DNA of 64,000 nucleotides from an uncultured Mycoplasma sp. (GTDB lineage Bacteria; Bacillota_I; Bacilli_A; Mycoplasmatales; Metamycoplasmataceae): NCBI GenBank assembly GCA_947039955.1, contig CAMRAC010000002.1, positions 1 to 64,000 of the forward strand, read 5' to 3'. Shown piece by piece: positions 44,304 to 59,300 of this stretch (position 1 is its first letter; each line of letters starts with the position of its first letter). The notes under the pieces were generated by a model. It saw only the letters and a program-made list of their open reading frames with translations, ran no database searches and was not told where the DNA came from. The position numbers and the translations under genes were made by a program.

Positions 44304-47300
44304 ATGAAAAAGAATGTAAAGAACATATTGTTGGGATCGTTGTCAGTTATTGGCGCTGGTACTATTTTAGGTATTGGGCTATCAACAATTGAATTTCAAG
44401 ATAAAGAAATAACAGCGAAAAAATTAGATTCTGAAAGTTCAAATAAAGCATTACCGGTAGAAAATGCTACAAATTTTGCAGATTATAGTTTTGCAAGATT
44501 GGGTTGAGAAACGAAAACAACAATAACTGAGGCTGATTGAGCGGCACAGGCTCCAAATGTACAATTCATCCATGCAGGTACATTTTCAAAAAGTATAGCT
44601 ACAAGAATAGAACTTCCTAAAACATTGTGGGATATTATGGATATGACTGCCCCCAATCTTACTTCACTTACTTTTGGAGAACCTGCACAAGCGACTTTCG
44701 ACCGTTTAAATACAGGTTTTATCAACAATTTTGCTAATAAAATAAAAACAATTACATTACCTAGTTCTATAAAACAAATCAATCCTAATGCATTGGTTGG
44801 TGGTTTTTCAGAAGGTATCATTTTCCCTACAGGTTCAGCATTGACTATGATTAAAAGATCGGCATTTAAAAACACTAGAGCAACGTCAATAGTTCTTCCG
44901 AATAATGAGTTACTAGAAATTGAGGCAGATGCTTTTACTGGAACTTCTTTTGAAAATGTTTCTGCACCAATTCACCTAAAAAGTAGTCCTAATAAACCAT
45001 GAGGTTTACCAGCAAGTGTTTTTGATGCTATCACTTGACTTGCTCCAGATATGCCATCAACTGAAACAACTATAACTCCTGCTCTTTTATTTGAAAAAGG
45101 TTGATTATCTAAAATTCATATTACTCTTGAAGATTGAAAAAATGACTTCCCTAATGCTACACATTTGGCTAATCAACTTTTTGTTGGTGTGAATGCAAGG
45201 AAAATTTGGATACCTTCTACAATAGTGTCTTTAGGAAATGGGATGTTTAGTCCTGATTCAGAGGTGGAAGAAGTAATTTTACCAAATGAAACAAAGCTTG
45301 ATACAATCCCAAGTAATGTTTTCAAAGGAACTAAACTCTCACGTTTTGATGTGCCTGACAATATTGTAAATATAGGAATAGATGCGTTTGATGGTTTAAT
45401 GAGATTAAAACAAATAAATTTCAACAAGACATCTAAATTAATTTCAGTCGGAAATGGTGCTTTTAGAAGTACTGCAATCTCTGTTTTTAATGCACCTACA
45501 ACTCTAGAAACATTAGGTGATGATGCCTTCTATTACACACCATTTTTAAACAATATAACTTTACCTTTTAGATTAAAACATCCTACAAAAAGATATGGAC
45601 TTGTTAGTGATCAATATAATAAGATTAAATGAGCTTATCCAAGTTTTTCTGGGTCAACTTTACTTGCTGAAGATGTTGTTAACATGGGATGAAATGACAA
45701 AACAACTATACTGTTAAGTGACTTTATAGCACAGGCTCCAAATGTTACTGCAATAGGTGATAATGCGTTTAAGGACAATAAAAAGACTAATTATATAGCT
45801 ATTCCAGATATGGTTGAGACAATTGGAGTTTCAGCTTTCCAAGGAACTATTCTTGCAACAGCAATTGACTTTTCGCCAACTTCTCAATTAAAAACAATAG
45901 GAAATTGAGCATTTAAATCTGCTATATCTACTGATATTATTATACCTGCAAGTGTTGAAAAAATTGGTGATGGTGTATTTGAGGGTGCGGATACAAGGGT
46001 ATCTTTTGCAGATAAATCTAACTTAAAAGATATTGGTAGTCGTGCTTTTTCTGGTTCTACTATTACAAAAATTATAATTCCTGAAAGTGTAGCATCAATT
46101 GCTAATGATGCATTCGAAGGTACTTCTTTATTGACGGATATTTCGTTGGATATAAAATTCAAACAAGCTACTCCACAATTTGGTTTAACAGCATCACAAT
46201 GAGCTTCTGTTGTGTGAAGGGCCGGTATTAGTACTGAAACAGTTATAACTGCAGAAGTTATAGCGTCTCTTGGTTTAGAAACTAAAACAGAATTTTCTTT
46301 AGCTGATTGACAAAAATACATGCCAAATGCAACAGAAATTAGAGGGGCTTTCAAAAATAATACTTTTATAACAACTATGCACATCCCTGCAGGAATCACA
46401 ATAATTAATGATGATAGTTTTATGAACACTACAAAATTAAAATTTATTAATTTTCACGGAAATGCATTAACAAAATTAGGTGTTCAAGCGTTTAGAAATA
46501 GTGCTATTACATCTTTAGAATTACCAGATAATATAGTAGAAGTAGGACCTTTTGCTTTTGCGGCTATGCCATCTCTAACATCAGTTAAATTACCAGCAAG
46601 ATTGAAAAATATTCCTAATGGTATGTTTGAACTTGATATGAAACTTAATAATGTAATTTGACCAGATGAATTAATTAGTATAGGTATTAATGCTTTTTCA
46701 AAAACATCATTAACAAAAATTGATTTACCTATGACAGTTACAAGTATTGCTGATAATGCATTCGCAAATACTGTAACAACGGATATATCATTACCTAGTC
46801 GTTTTAAATCTCCAGATGCAAAATTTGGTTTTCGTCAAAGTCAATGAAACGCAGTTATTTGAAAAAAATCACCTAACCTTGCTACTCAAATTACTAAAGA
46901 AATTATAAGTGAAGTTGGATTTGATTCAATGGAAATTATAACTTTAGATGATTGAAATACTTGATTGCCAAATGCTAATGAAATTATGCCTGACGCTTTC
47001 ATGGGTAACAAGATATTGAAATCAATTCAAATACCAGACCCAATAAAACATATTGGTAGCAATGCTTTTGCCAATGCGACAAACTTAAGTTCTGTAACTT
47101 TTGGTACAAATTCAAAATTAGAGATTCTTGCAGCTGAAGTATTTAAGGGTTCTGGAATTACTAGTTTTATTATGCCTAATACAGTTACTCAAACAGGTAT
47201 TGGTGTTTTCCAAAACACTCTTAAACTAATGACTGTCAAATTTTCATCTTCACCATTAATGAATACAATACACCATAATACATTTTGAAATTCTGGTCTT

Positions 47301-50300
47301 AAAGAATTTGAAATTCCAACAAATATTACAATCATAGGGCAAAATGCATTTGCATTGACTAAGTTAGAAAAAATTATTATTGGTGATCAAATTACCACAA
47401 TATCTGTAAACACTTTCACTGGCACAACGCTCTTGAAGGATATTACAATGCCTGTTAAGCATAAAGAACCAATAGCACAATTTGGTTTTACTGAAGAACA
47501 ATGAGCTTCTGTTAAGTGAATTGGTAGTATAAATCTTACTGATATTATTAATAGTGCTTTCGGAGTTAATGGTTTTGGTCGTGGTGAAAATCAAGATATT
47601 GTTAACCAACCTTTATGATCAGTATACGATAGAACAACTAAAACACCAGAGGCTAGGGAGGCTGGATTAACTCTTGAATTTTCAATGGGTAAAGCTGGTG
47701 CTGAGTTAGTTCCTTGAGGAACAGCTGCAGAATTTAAAGCAAGAATCAATGAACTTATAAGGTCTCAAGATATTTTAACTACTGATATGGAAATTTGAAC
47801 AAGAATGGTTATTCCTGGTGCAACTGGACCTGATGAGGACACTTTGGGTGGAGTGAAATATACTTGAAGTAGAGGAGCTTGATGTATTTATTCTACTCCT
47901 AAGGGGGTTTGGTTAGATAATTTCTTCTTCATAGATGGTTCAAGTACTAAAGTTCCGGTAGGAACTAAAATATTTTCTATGGCAAGAATACCAAGCGATT
48001 GATATGCAGATATAGTGGTAGAAGGAAAATCATTGTCTGATGTTAAAATTAAAACTTCATTTGATTTTGCTTATTTTGATGCTAGAGGTATTTCCCTTCA
48101 AGTGATGGCTCCAGGAGCAACAGATTGAAAAATTCTTACACTAGGTAATATAAATGACTCATACAACGCTGGATTAGAACAATTTGCTTTTAGATTAGTT
48201 ATTACTAATACAACTTTACACAGAATGTTTGTTGAAACAAATAAACCAATAACTTCATCTTCAATTCAAGTTGTTGTTCCAATAGGTAAACACGAGCTTA
48301 TAATTGATCCTAATCAACTTTCGTTATACGCCAACGTGGCTCTTTCGCAAAACACCCATCTTTTAAGAGCACTAGAGCATAATGGTACTTTTGCTTCTAA
48401 CCTTAGTTTGGAAGAAACAAAGAGAGTTGTTAATGTTGATTATAGTCCAGATGGTATTACATGATATGATTCTAGACCTTTTGGTAATTATATGAAATCA
48501 CTTAGAGGAGATGCTTTAAATAATGTAGACCTTTCAAAATTCCAATTAAGATACTCTTTTACGGATTATGGAAAGGAAAATTATTTTTCTACTAACGTTT
48601 TTGGTAATGCTGATTACGTGGAAACAATTATTCACGCTCATACTTCTCATGTTACTAAAGCTCTTGATTTAACTAGTTTTGTTGAAAAAGCTTCTTTGGT
48701 TCAAGCTATAGGTACTACGTCAGCTATTGAGTGAAAAAATTTATTAGATACAACTGCTCTAGCTGCTCTAGGTATTGAAGTTGAATGAAATTATTGAACT
48801 TTATCTGATACTAACAAAATCGAAAGATCAGGATGAGTAAATGCAAGACCTAGTTCGGTTGCTATTTTAAAAAATCCTGTTGCCTTGGAAGAATACCCTA
48901 TTGCAATTAGGTTTGTAAAATATGATGAACCTGGCGTGCCTAGTAATTTTGCTGTATTTGCATTCCCAACATCAACCGCTGTGCAAGTTGATATTGTAAA
49001 AGGTTATGGAGTAGACGTTACTGGTTTAGGTGAAGTAGTAGAATTACGTGAAACTTGAGGTGCAAACTATAAAGTTTCTGGAATAACAGGAAATGTTACA
49101 ACTATGGTTGTTGCACCTTACCACGATCTTGTTGGTGATATTGCTCTTGAAAAACTTGAAATGCAATTTGGAATAGGAACCTCTGTAGATTCTTTAATTC
49201 TTCCTTGAGCAAATCAAGCTACATTCCAAAGAGAAATAGAATTATATAATGAAACTAAAGATATTTTAAAGCCAGAACTTAACATTTTTGCTAGATTAAT
49301 ACTTAAAGGTGGTACAGGTACTGGTTCAGATATTATTGGAGACATCAAGTATGTTTGAGATAAAACAGTAGTTGAAATTTACAATAATGAATCTGGTTTA
49401 AGTCCTCTTTATGGTGAAGGGGTGCCGGGTACTAAATTAAGAGCGCTTTCAAGAATCCCTGCTGATTGAGCAAGTTCTCTTTCTGCTGAAGGTAAGAAAG
49501 CATCAGAAGTTAAGATTTTAAGTAAAGACAACGCATTTGATATTGCCGCCTATAGAGCTAGAGGTATTTTCCTTGAAGTAAGTGTTGGAACAGAAATTGG
49601 TGGTACTGAGCATGTATGATCTACTATAAACGAATTTGGGGTTGATGTATTTAATGCAGAACTAACAAAACAAATATTCTATCGTTTATCTATTAAAAGT
49701 TCTGCAGAATATGAAATGTATGGTGGAAGCCATGTTGATACTACAACACCAATAACTGGTATTCAAACACTTGTTATTGAAAAGGATGTTATTGCTAAAT
49801 TGCCATGAGAAGGTACTCCATCTTCTGCTTTGGCAACTGATTTAATAAAAATATCAGGCACAACACACCAATTAACAATAGTTGAAAGTGATCAACTTTA
49901 TACTAGTTCTGGATTGCCACTGGCAGAAGCTAAAACATTCCTTGAAATTCAATATAGTTTCAATGGAGTTGATTTCTTCACACGTGAACTATTCATAGAC
50001 GCTTTAAATAAACTAAGAACAACTGAATTGAATAATTTAAATTTTGGAGCATTTAGAGTTAAATACATGTTTACAGATCTTGGATTAACAAAATATTACT
50101 CACCACAAATTGCTAATGACCCCGAAGCAAATGAACTTGCTGTAAGGACTCCTATTACTTCTGGCATTGTTAAAACTATTGATTTACAAGATTTTATAAC
50201 TCATTTATGAGACACAAAACTTTCTGGAGAAACTACAGATATTAAATATACTAATGAAATTGATACAGCTGTATTAGCAACTTTAGGTGTCAAAATTCAA

Positions 50301-53300
50301 TGAAGTTATTGAACTACTGATGCTTCTAATAATGTTGTTCGTTCTGCATGAGTTGATGAAAAACCAACATCGATAGCTATGCTAAAAAATCCTGCTGATT
50401 TATCAGTACACCCTATAGCGGTTAGATTTGTTAAAATAGATGAAGCAAATATGTCTATTGAATTAAAAAGAATACTTAAAAATGTTTCTTCAAATACCGA
50501 CACTGTCAAAGGTTATACCCCTGATGTTACAGGACTAAATGAAATCATTACATTTACTGAAGAATTAGGTACAAACTATAAAGTTTCTGGAATAACAGGA
50601 AATATTATTTCTATGAATATTGTGGAAGAAAGAACTGCAGTATCTTCTGGTGCTACTGAAAAACTTGAAATGCAATTTTCAATGGGGGCTGATTCAACTT
50701 CACCAATTATTGCTTGATCAAATATCGCTACTTTTAAAACTGCTATAGCAGCATTTAATGAAACTGCAGATATTTTGAGACCAGATATGAACATTTACAT
50801 GAAATTGATACTTAAAGGTGGAACAGGACCGGATTCTAATCTTATTGATGATATTAAATATGTTTGAGATAACAGAGTTGTTGAAATTTATAACAATGAA
50901 GGTGGAGTAAATGGATTATTCAATGAAGTTGATGGTGAAGGTTCATTCTTAAGAGCATATGCAAGAATATCTGACAATTGAGCAGAATCTCTACTTGCTG
51001 GAGGTAAGAAATCGTCAGAAGTTGTTGTGACAAGTCATCTTGATGCATTTGATATTGAATATTTTGCCACTAGAGGAATTTCACTTCAAGCCAGTGTTGA
51101 TGGTTTAGCATGAAGAAATATTTCAGCATTTGGTGTAGATATTTTTGATGCATCCGTAACACATAAAATGCACTTCCGTTTAAATATTGAAAACCTTATG
51201 AATTATGAAATGTATGGAACTGATGTTGCTACTACAGTACCTACTGGATCTTCTACAAATGTAACTATCAAAGATGTTAGTGCTAAAGTGTTGTTAAGTG
51301 GTGTTGTTTCATCTGACTTAATCACTGATAAATTAGGGGTTACTGGTACAACTCACGACATTATAATAAATGAAGCTGATGAACTTTATACAGTTTCTGG
51401 ATTATCAATTGTAGAAGCTAAAAAAATATTTGAAATAAAATACTCTGTTGATGGAATTGCATATTTAAACAAAGATGGTTTTACAGCCTGAATAAAAACT
51501 TTAAGTAAATTAGAATTAAATGATTTAAATTTAGCAAACTTTAAAGTTAAGTATGAATTTACTCTTGATGGATTGGAAAAATATTACTCATCAGAAATTT
51601 CTAACGATCCTGATGCACTTTTATCAAATACTATTAAAAGTCTAAACACTTCAAAACTTGCTAAAACTATTGATTTAAATGAATTTATAACTAAAGCAGG
51701 AGCTGTAAAATTATCAGGTACAACTTTAGATATTAAGTATGCTGATGAATTAAATGCATTACACTTGCAAAACTTAGGTGTTAAAATTCAATGAAATTAT
51801 TGAACTCTTGACGCTTCTAATAATGTTGTTCGTTCTGCATGAGTTGATGAAAAACCAACCGCAGTAGCGATGCTAAAAAACCCTGCTGATTTATCAGTAT
51901 TCCCTATAGCAATTAGATTTGTTAAAATAGATGAAACAGATACAACTATTGATTTAAAAAACATTGTAGAGAATGTTGCAAATGACATAGACATTGTTAA
52001 AGGTTACTCTCCTGATCTTACAGGACTAAATGAAATTATTGAATTTGCTGAAAAACTAGGAACAAACTATCAAGTTAGCGGAATTTTTGGAAACGTTCTT
52101 TCAATGACAGCTAAAGAAGAACAAATTAGCGTTTCTGCTATGGCTGCTGAAAAACTTGAATTGCAATTTGCGATAGGTACAAATAATACTACATTAACAA
52201 TTCCTTGATCAAATGCTGTTGACTTCAAAACTGCTATAGCGAAACTATATGAAACTCAAGATATTCTTAAAACAGAATTAAATATCTACATGAAATTAAT
52301 TCTTAAAGGTGGAACAGGACCTGATTCAAATATTATTGATGATATTAAATATGTTTGAGATAACAGAGTTGTTGAAATTTATAACAATGTAACAGGAGTA
52401 AATGCTGAATTTGATACTACAGATACTGCAGGATCAAAACTAAGAGCTTACTCAAAAATTGTTGACGATTGAGCACTTCCTTTATCTGCTGAAGGTAAAA
52501 AATCATCAGAAGTTAAAATTATTAATAAAGATAATGCTTTTGATATTGCTTACTATGAAGCAAGAGGGATTTCTCTTGAAGTAAGTGTTGACGGTGCTAT
52601 ATGAACAAGTATTGCTGAATTTGGAGTAGATTCATTTGATGCTTCTAAAACAAACACAATGAGCTTCCGTTTAGGTATTAAAAATACTGAAGAATATGAA
52701 ATGTATGGAACTGATGTTCCTACTACAATACCTACTGGAACTTGAACAAACACAACTGTTAAAGATGTTATTGCTAAAGTATTATTACCTGGTGTTGTTG
52801 CATCTGATTTAACAACTAATAAGATAAGCGTTACGGGTTCAACTAACAACTTAGTAATAACTGAAGCTGATGAACTTTATACAGTTTCTGGATTACCAAT
52901 TGCAGAAGCTAAAACATTCTTTGAAATTAAATATAGCTTTAATGGAACAGATTACCTAGCAAAAGAAGCGTTTATAAATGCTTTAAATAAATTAAGAACA
53001 ATTGAATTAAATAATCTAGATTTAACAACATTTAAAGTTGTATATACATTTACAGATGCTGGATTAGCAAAATACTATTCATCAGAAGTATTTAATGATA
53101 CTGAAGCAGATCCTGCAAACACTGTTAAAGCGCTTAATACATCAGCGGTTGTTAAAACTATTGATTTAAATGATTATGTAATTTCTGCATGAAATGTAAA
53201 ACTTTCAGGTACATCTTTAGATATTAAGTATGCTGATGAAATAGATGCTATTGCATTAGGAGCTTTAGGTGTTAAAATTCAATGAAGTTACTGAACAAAA

Positions 53301-56300
53301 GATAGTACAAACAACATTGTTCGTTCAGCATGAGTTGATGAAAAACCAACTGCAGTTGCAATGCTTAAAAACCCAGTTAACCCTGCTGGATTACACCCTA
53401 TAGCAATTAGATTTGTTAAAGTAGATGAAGCAAATATGTCTATTGAATTAAAAAGAATACTTGAAGATGTTGCTCAAGAACTTGATACTGAAAAAGGTTA
53501 TGCACCAAATATTACAGGACTAAATGAAGTTATTGAATTTGCTGAAAAACTAGGAACAAACTATCAAGTTAGTGGAATTTTTGGAAATGTTGTTTCTATG
53601 ACAGCTAAAGAAGAACAAATTAGTGTTTCTGCTATGCCTGCCGAAAAACTTGAAATGCAATTCTCTATTGGTCAAAATGAAGCTACATTAACAATTCCTT
53701 GATCAAATGCCGTTGCCTTTAAAGCAGCTATCCTTAAATTGAATGAAACTCAAGATATTCTTAAAACAGAATTAAATATCTACATGAAATTAATTCTTAA
53801 AGGTGGAACAGGACCTGATTCAAATATTATTGATGATATTAAATATGTTTGAGATAACAGAGTTGTTGAAATTTATAACAATGTAACAGGAGTAAATGCT
53901 GAATTTGATACTACAGATACTGCAGGATCAAAACTAAGAGCTTACTCAAGAATATCTGACAATTGAGCAGATTCTCTATTGGCTGAAGGTAATAAATCTT
54001 CAAGTGTTACAGTAACAAGTGTTGGTAATGTATTCGATATTCGTTACTTTACAGCTAGAGGTATTAAGTTAGAAGCTAATGTTGATGCTACTAATGATGC
54101 AACATGAACATTAATTGAAGAGTTTGGAGCAACAACTTTTGATGCTTCAAAAACAAATAAAATGTCATACCGTTTAAGTGTTATTGATAATGTTGAATAT
54201 GAAATATATGGAACAACAGTTGCTACCACAACACCTTCTGGAACAAAAACAGAAATTATAACTAAAGACATTGTTGCTAAAATAGCATTAACAGGAGTTG
54301 AAGCAATTAACCTTGTGGACCCTACTAAATTAGTGGTTGCAGGTTCAACTAATAGCATTACAATAACTGAAGCTGATGAACTTTATACAATTTCAGGAAT
54401 GTCTCTTGAAGAAGCTAAAACATTCTTTGTAATTAAATATTCTTTTGATGGAACTAATTACTCAGAAAAAGCAAACTTTGAATTACTTTTAAGTGGTTTA
54501 AGATCTACTGAATTAAATAATTTAGACTTAGCAACATTTAAAGTTAGATATGAATTTACAGAAGCAGGATTGGCAAAATACTACTCACCAGAAATCTTTA
54601 ATGACCCTGAAGCAAACCCAAATACTATCAAAGATCTAGATACAACTAACGTTATTAAAACTCTTGATTTAAATGATTATGTAAATGCTGCGGCAGTTGT
54701 AAAATTATCAGGTACAACTTTAGATATTAAGTATGCTGATGAAATAGACACAGCTACATTGGCAATTTTAGGTGTTAAAATTCAATGAAGTTACTGAACA
54801 AAAGATAGTGCAAACAACATTGTTCGTTCAGCATGAGTTGATGAAAAACCAACCGCAGTTGCAATGCTTAAAAACCCAGTTAACCCTGAAGGATTACACC
54901 CTATAGCAATTAGATTTGTTAAAATAGATGAAGCAAATGAAAAAATTGAACTAAAAACAATTATTGATAACGTTGTCGGAAACCCTGACATGGTTAAAGG
55001 TTATGCTCCTGATATTACAGGACTAAACGAAGTTATTGAAATGTCTGAAATATTAGGTGTAAACTACAAAGTTGCTGGAATTGCTGGAAACCCTGTTTCT
55101 ATGACAATTCTTGAAGAACAAATTGGTGTTTCTGATATTGCAAAAGAAAAATTTGAAATGCAATTTGCAATCGGAAATCTTTCTAGCAATTTAACTATTG
55201 AGTGAGCAAATGCTGCTGCATTTAAAGATGCTATAGCAACATTTAATGAAAGTAATGATATTTTAAAATCACAACTTAACATTTTTGTAAGATTAGTACT
55301 TATTGGCGGAACAGGACCTAGCTTAGATATTATTGGAGACACAAGATATATTTGAGATAAAAGAGTGGTTGAAGTATATAACAATGAAACAGGAGTAAAT
55401 GCTGAATTTGATACTACAGATGCTGCAGGATCAAAATTAAGAGCCTATGCAAGAATTAATGACAATTGAGCAGATTCTCTATTTGCTGAAGGTATTAAAT
55501 CTAATGCTGTATTTATTCAAAGTCAAGATAATGCTTTTGATATTGGATACTTCACAGTAAGAGGAGTTACACTGCAAGTTAGTGTTAACGGATTAGATAA
55601 CTGATTAAACATAACTGAATTTGGTACATTACCAATTGATGCTTCAGAAACAAACAAAATGTCTTTCCGTTTAATGGTTTTAGAACCTAATTTATATGAA
55701 ATACATGGTGCAACAGTTGCTGCAACAACACCAGTTGGAACAGAAACTAATATTATTGAAAAAGATATTATTGCTAAAATAGAACTACTTAATGTTGTTG
55801 CTAGTGATTTAATTACAGAAAAATTAACAATTTCAGGAACAACTCATGACTTTGTAATAACTGAAGCTGATGAACTTTATACAATTTCAGGAATGACTCT
55901 TGTAGAAGCTAAAAAATACTTTGAAATTAAATATACTTATGATAATACTGATTATTTCACTAAATCAGAGTTTACAAAAAAACTAAATGATTTAAGAGGA
56001 CTTGCTTTAAATAGCATTGACTTATCACTATTCAAAGCTAGATATGAATTTACAGAAGCAGGATTGGCAAAATACTACTCAATAGAAATCTTTAATGACC
56101 CTGAAGCATCGCCGGAAAATACTATAAAAGCATTGAACACACTAGAAATAATTAAGTCAATTGATGTAACTAAAGAAATTGCAAGTATTGATTCTATTGA
56201 ACTTACCGGAACAACTGAAGCCTTAACTTGATCAGGAATGGGATTAATTAGTGCTATTAGTGCTTTTGTGACTGTTGAATATGGAACATATGTTAAAACT

Positions 56301-59300
56301 GAAACAGGTGAAATTGTTTATGTTTGATCAACAGAAAGACCAACATCAATTTATACAAAAACAGCACCTGATGGACAAGTTAATTACCCTGTTGCGATTA
56401 GATTTATTCCTAAATTGCCAACAGATAAAGTAGAAATAGGTACGATAGCAGCCACAACAAGCGCTCCTCTTGTTCCTGTTGATGTTACTCTTGGTTATTC
56501 TGTAGATACAAGTAAAATAACAACAATTATTAATATTGACACTACTGAATTAGTAAATAAATTAATATTAAAAGGTCGTGTTGACTTCTTAAATGGTGGA
56601 GTAGCTTCAGATGTTATTGAACAAGATTCTATAGCATTAGTTGATGCAATATATCAAAAAGATGTTAAACTTAATTACGAAATTTCAATTAATCCTGGAA
56701 CTTGATACTCACTTGATGGATTAAGAGAATACATGTTAAATTATTCTAAACAATATTCAAATGAAAATTCAGGAATTATGATTTTTGATAATGGAGTAAT
56801 CCCTGGTGTTCAAATAACAGCTAAGTTTGTTTCAAAAATAGCTGATGCTTTTATCATTAACGCTACACCTGATGCACAAACATTATTGAAAACAGATCAA
56901 TTGAAAACTCACATTGATTTAAGAGAATATGTAAAAGTATTAGAAACAGTTAAAGTTATTCCTTCAGGAACTTCATCTGCCGATGTTGGAACACTATTGA
57001 TTCCTGGAATGACTCCTGGTAATGTACTATTTGGTGGAAAAACTTTCCTTGAAATTGTAAATATTTTAAAAAGTTCTATTCAAATGGAATTCAAAGCTCC
57101 TGGTTTCCATGGAGATGGTTGAGTTTCATTAGATAAAATTACAGCAGTTAACTTTAATAACGACCTATTCATTAGATTCGTTGTTAAAACAGGTGCTGAA
57201 ACAAATATCGAATTATCATTAGTTGGTGAAAATGATTATGCTACTCACTTAGAAACAGGATTTAAATTACCTATTGCTTTACCTAAAGAAATTCAAGTAA
57301 ATTCAGCAGATTTAATTAACTTGATTTCATTGAGTGGAGATACTAAAAATCTTGTTATTGATGATTCAAAAGTTTATGCAGATTTAATTGCTAAAGATCC
57401 AATTTATGAAGGAAAAGTAAAAATTCTATATACAATTGGTACTTTACCTATTCATTTAGACCCTGCTAATCCAACTAAGACTGAATTCACAAAAGATGAA
57501 TTAATTAATTTACTTACACTAAATCTATTAGATATTAGTTTGGTTCAAAAACAAATAACAGCTAAATATGCTTTAGCGGATGGCATTAGTCCAGATGACT
57601 TTATCATTAAAGATGAAGCGACAGTTAAATTAATTGTTGAAAATGTTCTATTGTTCATTAATAAATCAAATTACTATGCATTAGCATCTAAATTAAAAGT
57701 TTCAGGAACATCTTCAGCTATTGTTTGAGGTCCAGAAATTAGTGATTTAAAAAATGCTCTTTCAGAAGGATTGATAATTCAATATTCTACTGATCCAACA
57801 GCTCTAGCTACTGATCCAACAGAAGATGTTAAGTGATCAACAACACAACCTACAACAATCTCTCCATCAGATAAATTCTTAGCAATAAGATTAGTTACTA
57901 AAGCCGGATATATCTTTGAAGAAGAAATCAAGTTATTCGCAGTAGATACAAGTAATGTTCTTTTAATTATTGCACTACAAAAATTATGAATGCAAGATAT
58001 ATTGGTATCAGGTAATACTAGAAATATAGTTATTGATACAACAAGTTTTGAAACTATATTAGCTACTCAAGAAGTTCCAGGTAGAGAATTCCTTATTATG
58101 CAATATAACTTTGGCGGAATAGCTCCAGAAGGTCTTGGTATAGAATCAACAGTTGAATGATTCACAGCGGCTCAAATTAAAACAATTTTTGAATCTCTAA
58201 AAGGGTCAAAAAATAGTAAAGAATTAATTTTATTCCGTGATTCATTGAAAGTTAGATACTCACTATCAGATGAAGGATTTGCGGACTATAGATTAAATAT
58301 TGATGGTGTTAACTCTGATGAACAAGCTCCTTCAAAAACTGAATTCTATGAATCTCTAGTAACAGCGACTATTAACCCAGGATTTAATGGTTATATTAAC
58401 TTAGACTTAATTAACTCATTCATAAGTGATAGTTTTAAAATTGTTGGTTCTGATGAGGCTCCTATTTTAGAAGCAGGAAATTCAATTAGTGAAATGTTAG
58501 ATTTCTATAAAGATCCAACAATTGCTCCATTTGATATTTACTATACAAACATAGAAGGTGATTTCTCAAATAAAGAATACAAACTATTTGGTGAAGCAGG
58601 ATTTATTAGAGAATTCCATCCATCTTTCAAAATTCTATTAGATAATGTTGGGAATGCAAAACCAATTTACTTCAAAATAGAAGCTAGAAGTGGTTACCAA
58701 ATTTGAGAAGCTAACAAGCTTTTAAATAATGGTAAAATTATCACAATAACTAATATAGTTGTTGAAAAACAAATTAGAAACCCATTAACTACAGCTCCAG
58801 ATATTAAATTTAATGCTGAAGATGGAAGTGGATTCTACCAAGGTGAAGGTTCATTCTCAGTTTATGTTCAAGGAACAACAACTATTGTTGATCAAACATT
58901 CTTAAATGCTACTCATGCAGATATAGTTCCGGCAGTATTGAAATTAGAATATAATGTTAGTGAATTAGAATATACACCAGAAGAATTAGAAGAAATTAAA
59001 GTTGATAAAACTAAATGAGTTGACGTTGTTCCAACAAACTTATTGGTAGGACAATTTGTTATGGCCAGAGTTGCTATTAATAATGATAAATTTACATTAC
59101 TTGGTGGAGATACAATCACTCCTCAAGTAAGAGTTAAAGGATTAATGGTTCATGCAGATCAATTATCAATTGACCCAGTATTGAAATTAACAAACACCGA
59201 TCACTATGGTTATGATGCTCTTGATGGTCAAACAAGAATTGAAGAAGCTAGATTGCTTGCCGATCCACTTGGAAACTATTTAGGTGCGGATTTAGTAATG

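Larger units (their letters stand above)
47640..56630 (+). repeat. six tandem repeats of about 1.5 kb (about 500 residues)
   Basis: The landmark Asp codon of the DIL(K/R/T) motif occurs at 47769, 49260, 50769, 52260, 53754 and 55257, so units are 497, 503, 497, 498 and 501 codons. Shared segments include LKGGTGPDSNIIDDIKYVWD, LGVKIQWSYWT, RSAWVDEKPTAVAMLKNP, PIAIRFVKIDEAN, ITEADELYT and AGLAKYYS. The first and last units are the most divergent; units 3-5 are the most alike, also in DNA. Confidence 0.88.

Noticed and set aside
45884-46429. Long minus-strand open frame opposite the giant gene (and others at 52553, 54044, 55064)
   Set aside because: They lie opposite a clearly coding, repeat-structured frame, recur at the same place in each repeat unit, and have no ribosome-binding site or recognisable protein. 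They are by-products of codon bias.
47364-47609. Minus-strand frame opposite the LRR region
   Set aside because: The plus-strand frame continues through this stretch with LRR and cap motifs; the opposite frame has odd composition and no start signal.
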